Shown piece after piece: positions 35,900-44,444 of a stretch of DNA of 64,000 nt (the stretch's first letter is position 1; every line of letters starts with the position of its first letter). The notes beneath the pieces were generated by a model. It made no database searches. It saw nothing but the letters and a program-made list of their open reading frames with translations, and was not told the DNA's origin. The DNA is from CAWDLX01 sp963753485 (lineage in GTDB: Bacteria > Actinomycetota > Actinomycetes > Mycobacteriales > Micromonosporaceae): contig CAVWCL010000017.1 in NCBI GenBank assembly GCA_963753485.1, positions 124,001-188,000 on the forward strand, given 5' to 3'. Made by a program: the position numbers and the translations under genes.

Positions 35900-38650
35900 G
35901 TGCGCACGCAGACCGTCTCCGGCCCGGACGCCGAGCTACGCGCCGACATCCGCCGCCTCGGCGGGCTGCTCGGACAGACCCTCGCCCGGCAGGAGGGCCC
36001 GGGCCTGCTGGAGCTGGTCGAGACGGTACGTGGACTGGTGCGCACCGACGGCGCGGGCGCCGCCCGGCTGCTCGCCGGCGTCGACCTCACCACCGCCACC
36101 CAGCTCGCCCGGGCCTTCTCCACCTACTTTCACCTGGCCAACATCACCGAACAGGTGCACCGGGCCCGGGAGCTGCGCCGCCAGCGGGCCACCCACGGGG
36201 GCTGGCTCGACCGGGCGGCCCAGCAGATCCGCGCCAGCGGCGTCGGGCCGGCCGAGCTGGCCGCCGCGGCTCGCCGGCTCGCGGTCCGGCCGGTCTTCAC
36301 CGCGCATCCCACCGAGGCGGCCCGCCGCTCCATCCTCACCAAGGTGCGCGCGATCGCCGACGAGCTGGACACGGAGGGAGCCCGGGCCGCGTGCTTCGGC
36401 CCCGATCCGGCCGACACCGAACGCACCGATGCCCGGCTGGCCGAGATCGTCGACCTGCTCTGGCAGACCGACGAGCTGCGCCTGACCCGGCCGGATCCCC
36501 GCGACGAGGCCCGCAACGCGGTCTACTACCTCACCGAGCTCGAGGCCGACGCCGCCGCTGAGGTCCTGACCGACCTGGAGGCGACGCTGCGGTCATTGGG
36601 CGCCCCGCCGGCCGCGGGCGAGCGACCGCTCACGTTCGGCACCTGGATCGGCGGGGACCGCGACGGCAACCCCTACGTGACCCCGACGGTGACCCGCGAT
36701 GTCCTGCTGCTGCAGCACGAGTACGGGATCCGCTCGGCCGAGGCGCTGCTGGAGGCGCTGCTGGTGGAGCTGTCGGTGTCGCGCCGGCTGCGCGGTGTCT
36801 GCATCGACCTGGCCGCGAGCGTCGCCACCGATCTGCAGATCCTCGGCCCCGCGGTCGAAGCACGGCTGCGCCAGGTCAACGCCGAGGAGCCGTACCGGCT
36901 CAAGGTGCGCTGCATGCAGGCGAAGCTGCGCAACACCCGGCAGCGACTCGCCGCCGGGAGCGCGCACCGCCCCGGCCACGACTATCGCGGCCGCGCCGAG
37001 CTGGTCGCCGACCTCGAGCTGATGCGCTCGTCGCTGCTGCGCAACAACGGCGCGCTGGCCGCGGCCGGCCGCCTGGCCGAGATCATCCGGGTGGTGTCGG
37101 CGTTCGGCCTGCAGCTGGCCACGATGGACGTGCGCGAGCACGCCGACGCGCACCATGCGGTGCTGGCCCAGCTCTACGCGCTGGTGGGCGAGGTGGACGA
37201 CTACCCGGGGCTGAGCCGGCCGGCCCGGGCCGAGCTGCTCGCCGGTGAGCTGGCGGCCCGCCGCCCACTCTCCGGTCCCGCGACCCGGCTGACCCCGGCC
37301 AACCAGCGGGTATTCGAGGTGTTCACCACGATCGAGGACGCCCAGCAGCGCTTCGGCCCGGAGGTCATCGAGTCCTACATCGTCTCGATGACCCGCGGCG
37401 CCGATGACGTGCTCGCCGCGGTGATCCTGGCCAGGGAGGCCGGCCTGGTCGATCTGGCCGCCGGGGTGGCCCGGATCGGGTTCGTGCCCCTGCTCGAGTC
37501 CGGCGCGGAGCTGGCCGCCAGCGGCGAGCTGCTCGACACCCTGCTGTCCACATCGGAGTACCGGGCGCTGGTGGCCGCCCGGGGCGACGTGCAGGAGGTG
37601 ATGCTGGGTTACTCCGACTCCAACAAGGAGGCGGGCATCACGACCTCACAGTGGTCCATCCATCGGGCCCAGCGAGCGCTGCGCGACACCGCCGCCGCCC
37701 ATGGCGTACGCCTGCGCCTCTTCCACGGTCGCGGCGGCACCGTCGGTCGCGGTGGCGGACCGACCCACGACGCGATCCTGGCCCAGCCGTACGGAACCCT
37801 GGATGGCGCTATCAAGGTCACCGAGCAGGGCGAGGTGATCTCGGACAAGTACACGCTGCCGGCGTTGGCCCGGGAGAACCTCGAGCTCACCGTGGCGGCG
37901 GTGCTGCAGAGTGCGCTGTTGCACACCACCTCCCGGGTGCAGCCCGGCGATCTGGCCCGGTGGGACTCCATCATGGACACCGTGTCCGCGCGTGCACAGG
38001 ACGCCTATCGCGGCCTGGTGGACGATCCGGAGTTGCCGTCCTACTACTGGGCGGCCACGCCGACCGAGTTGCTCTCGGCCCTCAACATCGGTTCCCGGCC
38101 CGCGCGCCGGCCGGACGCCGGCGCCGGCCTGGACAGCCTGCGGGCCATCCCGTGGGTCTTCGGCTGGACCCAGACCCGCCAGATCGTGCCGGGTTGGTTC
38201 GGGGTCGGCAGTGGACTGGCCGCGGCCCGAGCGGCCGGACACGGCGATGATCTACAGGCGATGTACGAGCGGTGGCACTTCTTCCGTACCTTTGTCTCCA
38301 ATGTGGAAATGACCCTAGCCAAGACCGACCTGGCCATCGCGGAACGGTACGTGCACGCGCTGGTGCCGGCCCACCTGCGGCGTCTCTTCACCGCGATCGG
38401 CCAGGAGTACCGGCGCAGCGTGGCCGAGGTCCTGGCCATCACCGGCGAGGCGACCCTGCTGCAGGCGCAGCCGGCGCTCGCGCGCACGCTGGCCATCCGG
38501 GACCGCTATCTCGAGCCGCTGCACCACGTGCAGGTGGCGCTGCTCTCGCAACACCGCCGGCTGGCTCCGGGGGACGCTGACGACCGGCTGGAACGAGCAT
38601 TGCTGATCACGGTCAACGGGATCGCCGCCGGCCTGCGCAACACCGGTTGA
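35900..38650 (+). CDS. ppc: Phosphoenolpyruvate carboxylase
   Basis: A 916-residue anaplerotic enzyme making oxaloacetate from PEP and bicarbonate. The catalytic motifs are present: FTAHPTEAARR (catalytic His), the WIGGDRDGNPYVT segment, GYSDSNKEAG, the catalytic loop FHGRGGTVGRGGGPTH, and the C-terminal NG (here ending NTG) required for activity. GTG at 35900 has GGGAAGGA upstream; the in-frame GTG at 35867 lacks a site. It could feed the TCA genes in the window. Confidence 0.97.
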   Translation: MRTQTVSGPDAELRADIRRLGGLLGQTLARQEGPGLLELVETVRGLVRTDGAGAARLLAGVDLTTATQLARAFSTYFHLANITEQVHRARELRRQRATHGGWLDRAAQQIRASGVGPAELAAAARRLAVRPVFTAHPTEAARRSILTKVRAIADELDTEGARAACFGPDPADTERTDARLAEIVDLLWQTDELRLTRPDPRDEARNAVYYLTELEADAAAEVLTDLEATLRSLGAPPAAGERPLTFGTWIGGDRDGNPYVTPTVTRDVLLLQHEYGIRSAEALLEALLVELSVSRRLRGVCIDLAASVATDLQILGPAVEARLRQVNAEEPYRLKVRCMQAKLRNTRQRLAAGSAHRPGHDYRGRAELVADLELMRSSLLRNNGALAAAGRLAEIIRVVSAFGLQLATMDVREHADAHHAVLAQLYALVGEVDDYPGLSRPARAELLAGELAARRPLSGPATRLTPANQRVFEVFTTIEDAQQRFGPEVIESYIVSMTRGADDVLAAVILAREAGLVDLAAGVARIGFVPLLESGAELAASGELLDTLLSTSEYRALVAARGDVQEVMLGYSDSNKEAGITTSQWSIHRAQRALRDTAAAHGVRLRLFHGRGGTVGRGGGPTHDAILAQPYGTLDGAIKVTEQGEVISDKYTLPALARENLELTVAAVLQSALLHTTSRVQPGDLARWDSIMDTVSARAQDAYRGLVDDPELPSYYWAATPTELLSALNIGSRPARRPDAGAGLDSLRAIPWVFGWTQTRQIVPGWFGVGSGLAAARAAGHGDDLQAMYERWHFFRTFVSNVEMTLAKTDLAIAERYVHALVPAHLRRLFTAIGQEYRRSVAEVLAITGEATLLQAQPALARTLAIRDRYLEPLHHVQVALLSQHRRLAPGDADDRLERALLITVNGIAAGLRNTG

Positions 38651-38676
38651 CCTACCAGCTTCGTCGAACTTGCGTC

Positions 38677-38732
38677 GATCTAGGGCTTAGGTACGCGATT
38701 GGAGATCAATCCATGCGCGTACGGCCTAGATC
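38677..38732. repeat. 56-bp palindromic element, copy C
   Basis: Begins GATCTAGGGCTTAGGTACG and ends CGTACGGCCTAGATC. The centre GATTGGAGATCAATC forms its own small hairpin and, read on the minus strand, matches the ATTGATCTCC core of copy A. It lies between the convergent ppc and FmdB-like genes. It is the most diverged copy (one base change in the terminal decamer). Confidence 0.88.
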
Positions 38733-38749
38733 GGCGGGAGAGGTCGCGG

Positions 38750-38971
38750 TCAGCAGCCGCAGGCGCCTCCGCAGCAGCCGCCGCCCACCCGGGGCGCCGA
38801 CGCCGGTGCCGCCGCGGCGCCACCGCGGCCGGTGAGGGAGATCGTGGAGAGCAGCTTGACCGTGTCATCGTGGCCCTGCGGGCAGTGCACCGCGGTGGTG
38901 GTCGCCGTCAGCGACCGAGTGACCTCGAAGGTGTCGCCACAAGCGCGGCAGCGGTAGTCGTAGCGCGGCAC
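38750..38971 (-). CDS. FmdB-type zinc-ribbon protein
   Basis: A 73-residue putative regulatory/zinc-ribbon protein. It has YDYRCRACGDTFEV (CxxC) and VHCPQGHDD (second metal pair, Cys and His), the FmdB-family pattern. The tail is Gly/Ala-rich and ends in clustered cysteines (GGGCCGGACGC), which may add another metal site. GTG at 38971 has a clear GGAGG five bases upstream. Partner genes of the family vary and no target can be assigned. Confidence 0.82.
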   Translation of the reverse strand: MPRYDYRCRACGDTFEVTRSLTATTTAVHCPQGHDDTVKLLSTISLTGRGGAAAAPASAPRVGGGCCGGACGC

Positions 38972-39166
38972 GGGCACCTCCCAGGACGGACGCGATCGGG
39001 ACCAGCGTACGGGGGCACCTGCGGCGGCCGCCACGGACGCCTACCCGGGAATCGGAAACTCAACCGTGCGTGTCAGTGTGGTGGCATAGAGTCACCGTCT
39101 GTGTTGAACTCGCCCACCTCCACCGCCGGCTGCGAGACTGTGGACCTGTCCGGTGAGAGGCGTGTG

Positions 39167-40681
39167 ATGACCAGCTGGGTGCTGCCTGACGAGGTGTTGC
39201 GCGACGCCCCGAGCTATGCGCCCCGCGCCCGGGAACTCGCCGATCTCGAGCTCCTGCTGGCTGGCGCGCTCGCCCCGCTGACCGGCTTTCACACCCGGGC
39301 CGACCTCGAGGCGGTGACCCGGTCGGGACGGCTCGCCGATGGCACGCCCTGGCCGGTGAAGATCACGCTGGAGGCGCCCGCAGCACTCGTCGCCGGCCTC
39401 GACACGGCCAACCCGCTCAAGCGGGCGCTGGTGCTCACCGACCCGGAGGGGGTCCCGCTGGCCGCGGTGGACGCGGTTGACGTGTGGCCGGTCCGCGACG
39501 GTTGGGCTGGGGTGGGCGGCCAGGTCCGCCGCATCGGCGAGAGCACCCACGGTTCGTTTCGCCGGCTGCGGCTCAGCCCAGCCGAGATCAAGCCGATGCT
39601 GCCGCCTGGGCGGGTCCTCGGCGTGCTCGCCGACCGCCCGCTGCACCGGCCGCAGCTGGCTCAGATCGCCTACGCGGCCCGGACCATCGCCGGCCACGTC
39701 CTGGTCCTGGTTCCGGTGGCCGGGCCGGGTCCGGACGGTCTGGCCCCGGAGGCCCTGGTGCGAACGATCTTCGCTGCCCGGGACCGGATGCCACCGGCCA
39801 CCATCGTGGCCGTGCCGCTCGCTCGCCGGGGCGACGAGATCACCGACGCGTTGCTGCGGGCGCGGCTCGCCGCCGCTTACGGCGCGACCCACCTGCTCAC
39901 TGCCGGCGACGAGATGTCCGGCGGGGGGCCGCGTGCACTGCTGCCGCGCGAGCTCGCCTACGACGGGCGGGACGGGCAGTGGCGCGGCGCCGACGACATC
40001 CCGCCCCGGCACCGGCGGGTCGCGCTCAGCACGGCCGAGATCGACGGTCTGCTCGACCGGGGCGTGCCGCTGCCGGAGTGGCACACGCCGCCGGCGGTCG
40101 CCCGCGAGCTGGCCCGGGCCCGCCCGCCCCGGCGGGTCCGCGGACTGGTGATCTTCTTCACCGGCCTCTCCGGATCCGGCAAGTCGACCATCGCCCGCGG
40201 CGTCGCCGATGAGCTGGCCGAGACGGGCGAACGGTCGGTGACTCTGATCGATGGCGATGTCGCGCGCCGGTTCCTCACCGCCGGGCTCGGTTTCTCCAAA
40301 GAGGACCGCGATGAGAACGTCCGCCGGATCGGCTTCGTGGCCGCCGAGGCCGGCCGCCACGGCGGCCTCGCGCTGTGCTGCCCGATCGCCCCGTACGCCG
40401 GCGCCCGGTCGGCGGCCCGTAGCCTCGCGTGGCTGGCCGGCGCCGGCTTCATCCTCGTCTACCTCTCCACTCCGTTGCAGGTGTGTGAGGAGCGCGACCG
40501 CAAGGGCCACTACGCCCGGGCCCGGGAGGGCCGGCTCACCGGCTTGACCGGCGTGGACGCTCCGTACGAGGCCCCCGAAGACGCCGACCTTGTGATCGAC
40601 ACCTCGGACCGGTCGATCGATGACGCCGTCGACGCGGTCATCGAGCACCTCGTGGTCGAGGGCTGGCTCGACCGCCCCTAG
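39167..40681 (+). CDS. Fusion of a degenerate ATP-sulfurylase-like domain with APS kinase
   Basis: A 504-residue protein. Residues about 1-320 resemble ATP sulfurylase, but its active-site motifs are lost: the usual QxRNPxHxxH segment reads LADRPLHRPQ (about 154-163) and the GRDHAG loop reads AGDEMSGG (about 245-252). Residues 320-504 are a complete APS kinase: P-loop GLSGSGKST (333-341), GDVARRFLTAGLGF and FSKEDRDENVRRIGFVA. The kinase makes PAPS, the sulfate donor. No cysDN, reductase or sulfate transporter is near; the next gene is a polysaccharide-type Wzz protein, so a role in sulfation is possible but inferred. ATG at 39167; GTG at 39101 is an alternative. Confidence 0.85.
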   Translation: MTSWVLPDEVLRDAPSYAPRARELADLELLLAGALAPLTGFHTRADLEAVTRSGRLADGTPWPVKITLEAPAALVAGLDTANPLKRALVLTDPEGVPLAAVDAVDVWPVRDGWAGVGGQVRRIGESTHGSFRRLRLSPAEIKPMLPPGRVLGVLADRPLHRPQLAQIAYAARTIAGHVLVLVPVAGPGPDGLAPEALVRTIFAARDRMPPATIVAVPLARRGDEITDALLRARLAAAYGATHLLTAGDEMSGGGPRALLPRELAYDGRDGQWRGADDIPPRHRRVALSTAEIDGLLDRGVPLPEWHTPPAVARELARARPPRRVRGLVIFFTGLSGSGKSTIARGVADELAETGERSVTLIDGDVARRFLTAGLGFSKEDRDENVRRIGFVAAEAGRHGGLALCCPIAPYAGARSAARSLAWLAGAGFILVYLSTPLQVCEERDRKGHYARAREGRLTGLTGVDAPYEAPEDADLVIDTSDRSIDDAVDAVIEHLVVEGWLDRP

Positions 40682-40777
40682 CCGGCCCAAAGACGTTACC
40701 GGCCGCCGGACCTGCCGTTGAGTATGCGGGGCATCAGCCCGTTTCGAGGCACACGGGAGACTCCGAGGGGCACACAG

Positions 40778-42457
40778 ATGAATGCGGCGCGTGCGCGCCA
40801 CCCGTACCTGACCACAATCGCCCGGCGGATCCGCCGCCACGGGTGGTTGATCGGCGCGCTGACCCTGGCCGGGGTGGCCGCCGGCGCCGTGGCGCTGCTC
40901 GCGCCGAGCCCGGTCTACTCCGCGTCGACCGCGGTTCTGGTCGAACCGGTGCCGACGCCGGCGCTGCTCGCCACGTCCGCCGCCCCCGCACCGGTGAACC
41001 TGCCGACCGAGGCTCAGCTGGCGAGGTCGACGGTGACCGCATCCCGGGCGGCCGCTCTGCTGGGCTCGTCGGTGGCGCCGTCGGCGGTGGTCGACGCGGT
41101 CTCGGTCGAGGCGGTCGCGGACACCTCGGTGCTGCTGCTGCGCTACCGAGCCACCACCCCCGGTGCGGCCCAGGCCGGCGCGCGGGCGGTCGCCGACGCG
41201 TACCTGGGCAGCCGGGCCGAAGCGGCGCAGGCGGCGCTGACCGAGCAGACCACGGTGTTGACGAACAAAATCAAGGAGATCGATGCCGAGCTGACCGCGG
41301 TGGATGACCAGATCGCCGGCCTGCGCTCCGGGTCGGCCCGCCTGGCCACCCTGCGCAGCGATCGGTCCACCTTGGCCGGCCAGCTCACCGCGCTCTCCGG
41401 GCGCATGAACGAGCTGGCGACCATCAGCGTCTCGCCCGGCCGGGTGATTCGCGACGCCGACCTGCCCACCGCGCCGATGCGCCCGGGTCCCTGGCTCTAC
41501 CTGACGCTGGGCGCCTGGGTGGGATCCGCCGTCGGGGTGGTGGCCGCGTTGGGCCGCGAACAGCTGGCCCAGCACGTGCGCGACGGCGCCGACGTGCGTG
41601 ACCGCGCCGCCGTCCCGGTCCTCGCCGACCTGCCCGAGAACGACGCCGACCTGCGCACTCCCCAGCAGCCCGGCGGCCGGGCGTTCCACCGGTTGCGCAA
41701 CGAGGTCGTAGCGGCCCTGGGCGCCACCGACCGGGTCCTGCTGGTGACGTCGGCGAGCAGCGGCGGCGCCTCGACCGTGGTGGCCGCCAACCTGGCCGCC
41801 GCCCTGGCCCGGGTCGGCCACGAGGTCATCCTCGTCGGGGCGAACGCACCCGACCTCGGCAGCACCACCGTGCTGCTCTCCGGCCTGTTCGACATCGCCG
41901 ACGTGCCCGGCCTCACCGACGTCCTCACCGGTCGGACGTCGCTCACCGTGGCGCTGCAGAGCCCGCCGCGGGTGCCCCGCCTGCGGGTGGTGACCCCGGG
42001 AGGTACGGCGAGTGCGACCGGTCTGCTGCAGTCGCAGGCCGCTCGGGCCGCGGTCTCCTCGCTGCGCGGGCAGGCCCGGTTCGTGCTGATCGACGCCCCG
42101 TCGGCGGCGGCCGGCGCGGACGCGCAGAGCCTTGCCGGTCTCGCCGATGCCGCCATCCTGGTGGCCGAGACCGGTCGCTCCCGGCTGGCCGAGGTGACCG
42201 ACGCGGTGGTGCAGATGGAGCTGGTCGGTACCCGGCTCCTCGGTGCCGTCGTGGTGCCGCGGATCGCGGCCCGTCCGGCCGACGAGTCCGAATCGGACAG
42301 TCTCGCCGCGATCGTCTCACTGACCGGCCGGCGGGGCGCCGGCGGCGCCCGGCCGCGCGCGGCCGCCGAGCGCCCATCCGCGCCGGGCTGGTTGGGGGTC
42401 GACGGCGGCACCGGCGTACCTGAGGAGGTGCCGCCGGCCCGACGCGCGGACGCTTGA
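40778..42457 (+). CDS. Wzz/BY-kinase-like polysaccharide chain-length protein with defective P-loop
   Basis: A 559-residue protein. Two TM segments (about residues 25-45 and 235-255) flank an extracytoplasmic coiled-coil-like region, the Wzz layout. A cytoplasmic ParA/BY-kinase-like domain follows. Its Walker A position reads TSASSGGASTV (about 323-333), without the GK[ST] lysine, though the second motif FVLIDAPSA is retained. There is no C-terminal tyrosine cluster. It probably controls exopolysaccharide export or length without kinase activity. The start has GAGGGG nine bases upstream. Confidence 0.82.
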   Translation: MNAARARHPYLTTIARRIRRHGWLIGALTLAGVAAGAVALLAPSPVYSASTAVLVEPVPTPALLATSAAPAPVNLPTEAQLARSTVTASRAAALLGSSVAPSAVVDAVSVEAVADTSVLLLRYRATTPGAAQAGARAVADAYLGSRAEAAQAALTEQTTVLTNKIKEIDAELTAVDDQIAGLRSGSARLATLRSDRSTLAGQLTALSGRMNELATISVSPGRVIRDADLPTAPMRPGPWLYLTLGAWVGSAVGVVAALGREQLAQHVRDGADVRDRAAVPVLADLPENDADLRTPQQPGGRAFHRLRNEVVAALGATDRVLLVTSASSGGASTVVAANLAAALARVGHEVILVGANAPDLGSTTVLLSGLFDIADVPGLTDVLTGRTSLTVALQSPPRVPRLRVVTPGGTASATGLLQSQAARAAVSSLRGQARFVLIDAPSAAAGADAQSLAGLADAAILVAETGRSRLAEVTDAVVQMELVGTRLLGAVVVPRIAARPADESESDSLAAIVSLTGRRGAGGARPRAAAERPSAPGWLGVDGGTGVPEEVPPARRADA

Positions 42458-42485
42458 GCCCGGCCGATGTTTTCGGCGCGGCCGG

Positions 42486-42565
42486 GCCGCACTCAGCGCC
42501 GGGACATCCTGGCCGCCGCGGCCAGGCCGCACTCAGTGCCGGGACATCCTGGCCGCCGCGGCCCG
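42486..42565. repeat. 40-bp tandem duplication spanning the WecG-like stop codon
   Basis: Copies at 42486-42525 and 42526-42565 differ at about two positions. The stop of the WecG-like gene (42533-42535, minus strand) lies in the second; the first is an extra copy of the gene's 3' end lying beyond the stop. Confidence 0.85.
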
Positions 42566-43255
42566 AGCCAGCAGCCGGGCTGAGTAGGAGACGGTGCCGC
42601 GCCGACTGCGATGGGTGCCGTCACCCACGAGGTTGTCGATCAGGGACCGGCCGCCGAAGAACCACGCGGACACCAGCTCGGCCCGGACCGCGGCAACCAG
42701 CGACTCCTCGAACGGGTCGCTCTCCACGGAGATCAGCACGAGGTCGGGCTTGGCCTCCACCGCGTCGGCCACCACTGCCGCGAGCGCGGCCCGGTCGCCC
42801 GAGCTCGGCGAGGCGCACCCGGCCACCCGCAGGCCGGGGTGGCGCAGGCCGAGGATGGCGGCCGCCCGTTGGGCGCCGGCCGGCAGCGCGGATCCACCTG
42901 GTGCGCCACCGATCAGATAGATCCGCCGACCATCGGCCAGGCAGCCGGCGAAGAGCGCTTCGGCCATCGCGGGAGCGGTGATCCGCTCGGGGAGCGGCGT
43001 TCCGGCCAGGCGGCTGGCCAAGACCGCGGTGGCCGAGCCGGCAAGCACCAGCGAGGCGTCGGCCAGCATGCGCCGCAGTCGCGGCCGCTCGTCGACGTGG
43101 CGCAGCTGATCCTGGGAGACGATGACCAGCCGGCCGCCCTCGCCGCGGGCGAGACAGTCGCGCACGTGGGTCGCCGCCTGCATCCGGGTCAGCGGATCAA
43201 ACGCCACCGACCCGATGACGGAGCGGGGCGGGAGGTCCCCTGCGAAGGGCGGCAT
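42533..43255 (-). CDS. WecG/TagA/CpsF-type glycosyltransferase, divergent
   Basis: A 240-residue GT26-like protein. Recognisable parts are GSVAFDPLTRMQAATHV at the start, LAGTPLPERITAPAMAEALF, and RIYLIGGAPG with the following AAAILGLRHPGLRVAG. The usual GxPKQExW motif is degraded (SVESDPFEESLV), so activity is uncertain. Family members add N-acetyl-mannosamine-type sugars to undecaprenyl-linked intermediates. ATG at 43255 is preferred to an upstream start that adds a basic, unlike peptide. Divergent from the GT2 gene with a 67-bp shared promoter region. Confidence 0.78.
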   Translation of the reverse strand: MPPFAGDLPPRSVIGSVAFDPLTRMQAATHVRDCLARGEGGRLVIVSQDQLRHVDERPRLRRMLADASLVLAGSATAVLASRLAGTPLPERITAPAMAEALFAGCLADGRRIYLIGGAPGGSALPAGAQRAAAILGLRHPGLRVAGCASPSSGDRAALAAVVADAVEAKPDLVLISVESDPFEESLVAAVRAELVSAWFFGGRSLIDNLVGDGTHRSRRGTVSYSARLLARAAAARMSRH

Positions 43256-43322
43256 TTGTGGTCTCCGTCCGTTGAGTCCGTCTCCGACCGATTCACGCCT
43301 CGTTATGCCTTGAGAAACGACC

Positions 43323-44303
43323 GTGGGGGTGTCTGTGGTACGCGTGCTCCCCACGACCCGGCTCATTCCCGCGCCACGACGCGCCGAGTGGCCCAGCGTC
43401 GGCGTGGTCCTGGCCACCCGCAACCGGCCCAACCTGCTGCGCCGGGCGCTGGCCTCGGTATCCAAGCAGGACTACCCGGGCGAGATCCGGATCGTGGTGG
43501 TCTTCGACGGTGTCCGTCCCGACTGGCGCCTGGGCGGTGGCCGTGAGCGGCCGGTGCTGGTCCTGGAGAACTGGCGGACCAAGGGGCCGGCCGGGGCCCG
43601 CAACGCGGGCATCCTCGCGGTCGGCGACTGCGAACTGGTCGCGTTCTGTGACGACGACGATGTCTGGCTCGAGACCAAGCTCACCACCCAGGTGGCCGCG
43701 ATGCGCCGCCGGCCGGGCACGCACTTCGCCACCTGTGCCGCCGAGGTCGAGTACAACGGGCGGCGCACCCCCAGGCTGACCGGCCTGCTCGAGGTCGCCG
43801 CCGGCCAGCTCACCGCCGAGCGGGTGGGCGCCCTCGCCCGATCGGGCTTCGTCGCCCGCCAGTCCGCGCTGGCGACCGCGCCGAGCCGCGGCGGGATCGG
43901 GTTGCTGGCCGAGGATGCACCAGCCGAGGCGCAGGACTGGGACCTGCTCCTACGGGCCGCCCGCCGGGCGCCGATTCTGCACATCGACCTCCCCCTGGTC
44001 CGGGTGCTGTGGCGGCACGAGCCCAACGACTCCGGTAGCTTCACCGCCGAGATCCAGCGCCTGCGCTGGCTGCTCGGCCGCCACCCCGAGCTCGGCCAGA
44101 GCCGGGCCGCCGCGGCGCTGCACGCCGACATCGCCGGCTGGGCGGCCCTGGCCGGCGACCCGGCTACCGCGTGGGCCGCCACCCGCCAAGCCGTGCGCGC
44201 CTGCTGGTACCACCCGCGGGCCGGACTCGCCGCCCTGGCCACCGCCGGACTGCTGCGCGGACGACCGCTGCTGGCGGCGTTACGCCGCCGCCGGTTGCCT
44301 TGA
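43323..44303 (+). CDS. Family 2 glycosyltransferase
   Basis: A 326-residue GT-A-fold transferase: VGVVLATRNRPNLLRRALASV at the nucleotide-binding start, NAGILAVGDCELVAF, and the metal-binding DDDD at residues 110-113. The C-terminal hundred residues are helical (Ala/Leu/Arg-rich). It probably adds a sugar during surface polysaccharide assembly together with the neighbouring Wzz-like and WecG-like proteins. GTG start, with a second GTG six bases on. The 3' end, with its stop, is duplicated. Confidence 0.86.
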   Translation: MGVSVVRVLPTTRLIPAPRRAEWPSVGVVLATRNRPNLLRRALASVSKQDYPGEIRIVVVFDGVRPDWRLGGGRERPVLVLENWRTKGPAGARNAGILAVGDCELVAFCDDDDVWLETKLTTQVAAMRRRPGTHFATCAAEVEYNGRRTPRLTGLLEVAAGQLTAERVGALARSGFVARQSALATAPSRGGIGLLAEDAPAEAQDWDLLLRAARRAPILHIDLPLVRVLWRHEPNDSGSFTAEIQRLRWLLGRHPELGQSRAAAALHADIAGWAALAGDPATAWAATRQAVRACWYHPRAGLAALATAGLLRGRPLLAALRRRRLP

Positions 44304-44373
44304 GCACCAGCAGCCGGCCGCGGCCGGCTGCCCTTGAGCACCAGCAGCCGGCCGCGGCCGGCTGCCCTTGAGC
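44298..44373 (+). repeat. 34-bp tandem duplication spanning the GT2 stop codon
   Basis: Copies at 44298-44331 and 44332-44365 are identical, followed by eight bases of a third. Each holds TTGAGC (TGA is the stop in the first) and a perfect 22-bp palindrome centred on GGCCGCGGCC. The hairpins could also terminate transcription. Confidence 0.9.
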
Positions 44374-44444
44374 CCAGCCTTACGCAGCGGCCAGCGGCGA
44401 TCACGGCGCCGGATGGCGTCGGGGGTGCGCGCTAAATTCGGCGG

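Noticed and set aside
39092..41821. Long minus-strand frame over the APS kinase and Wzz genes
   Set aside because: Low-complexity translation opposite two genes with clear domains.
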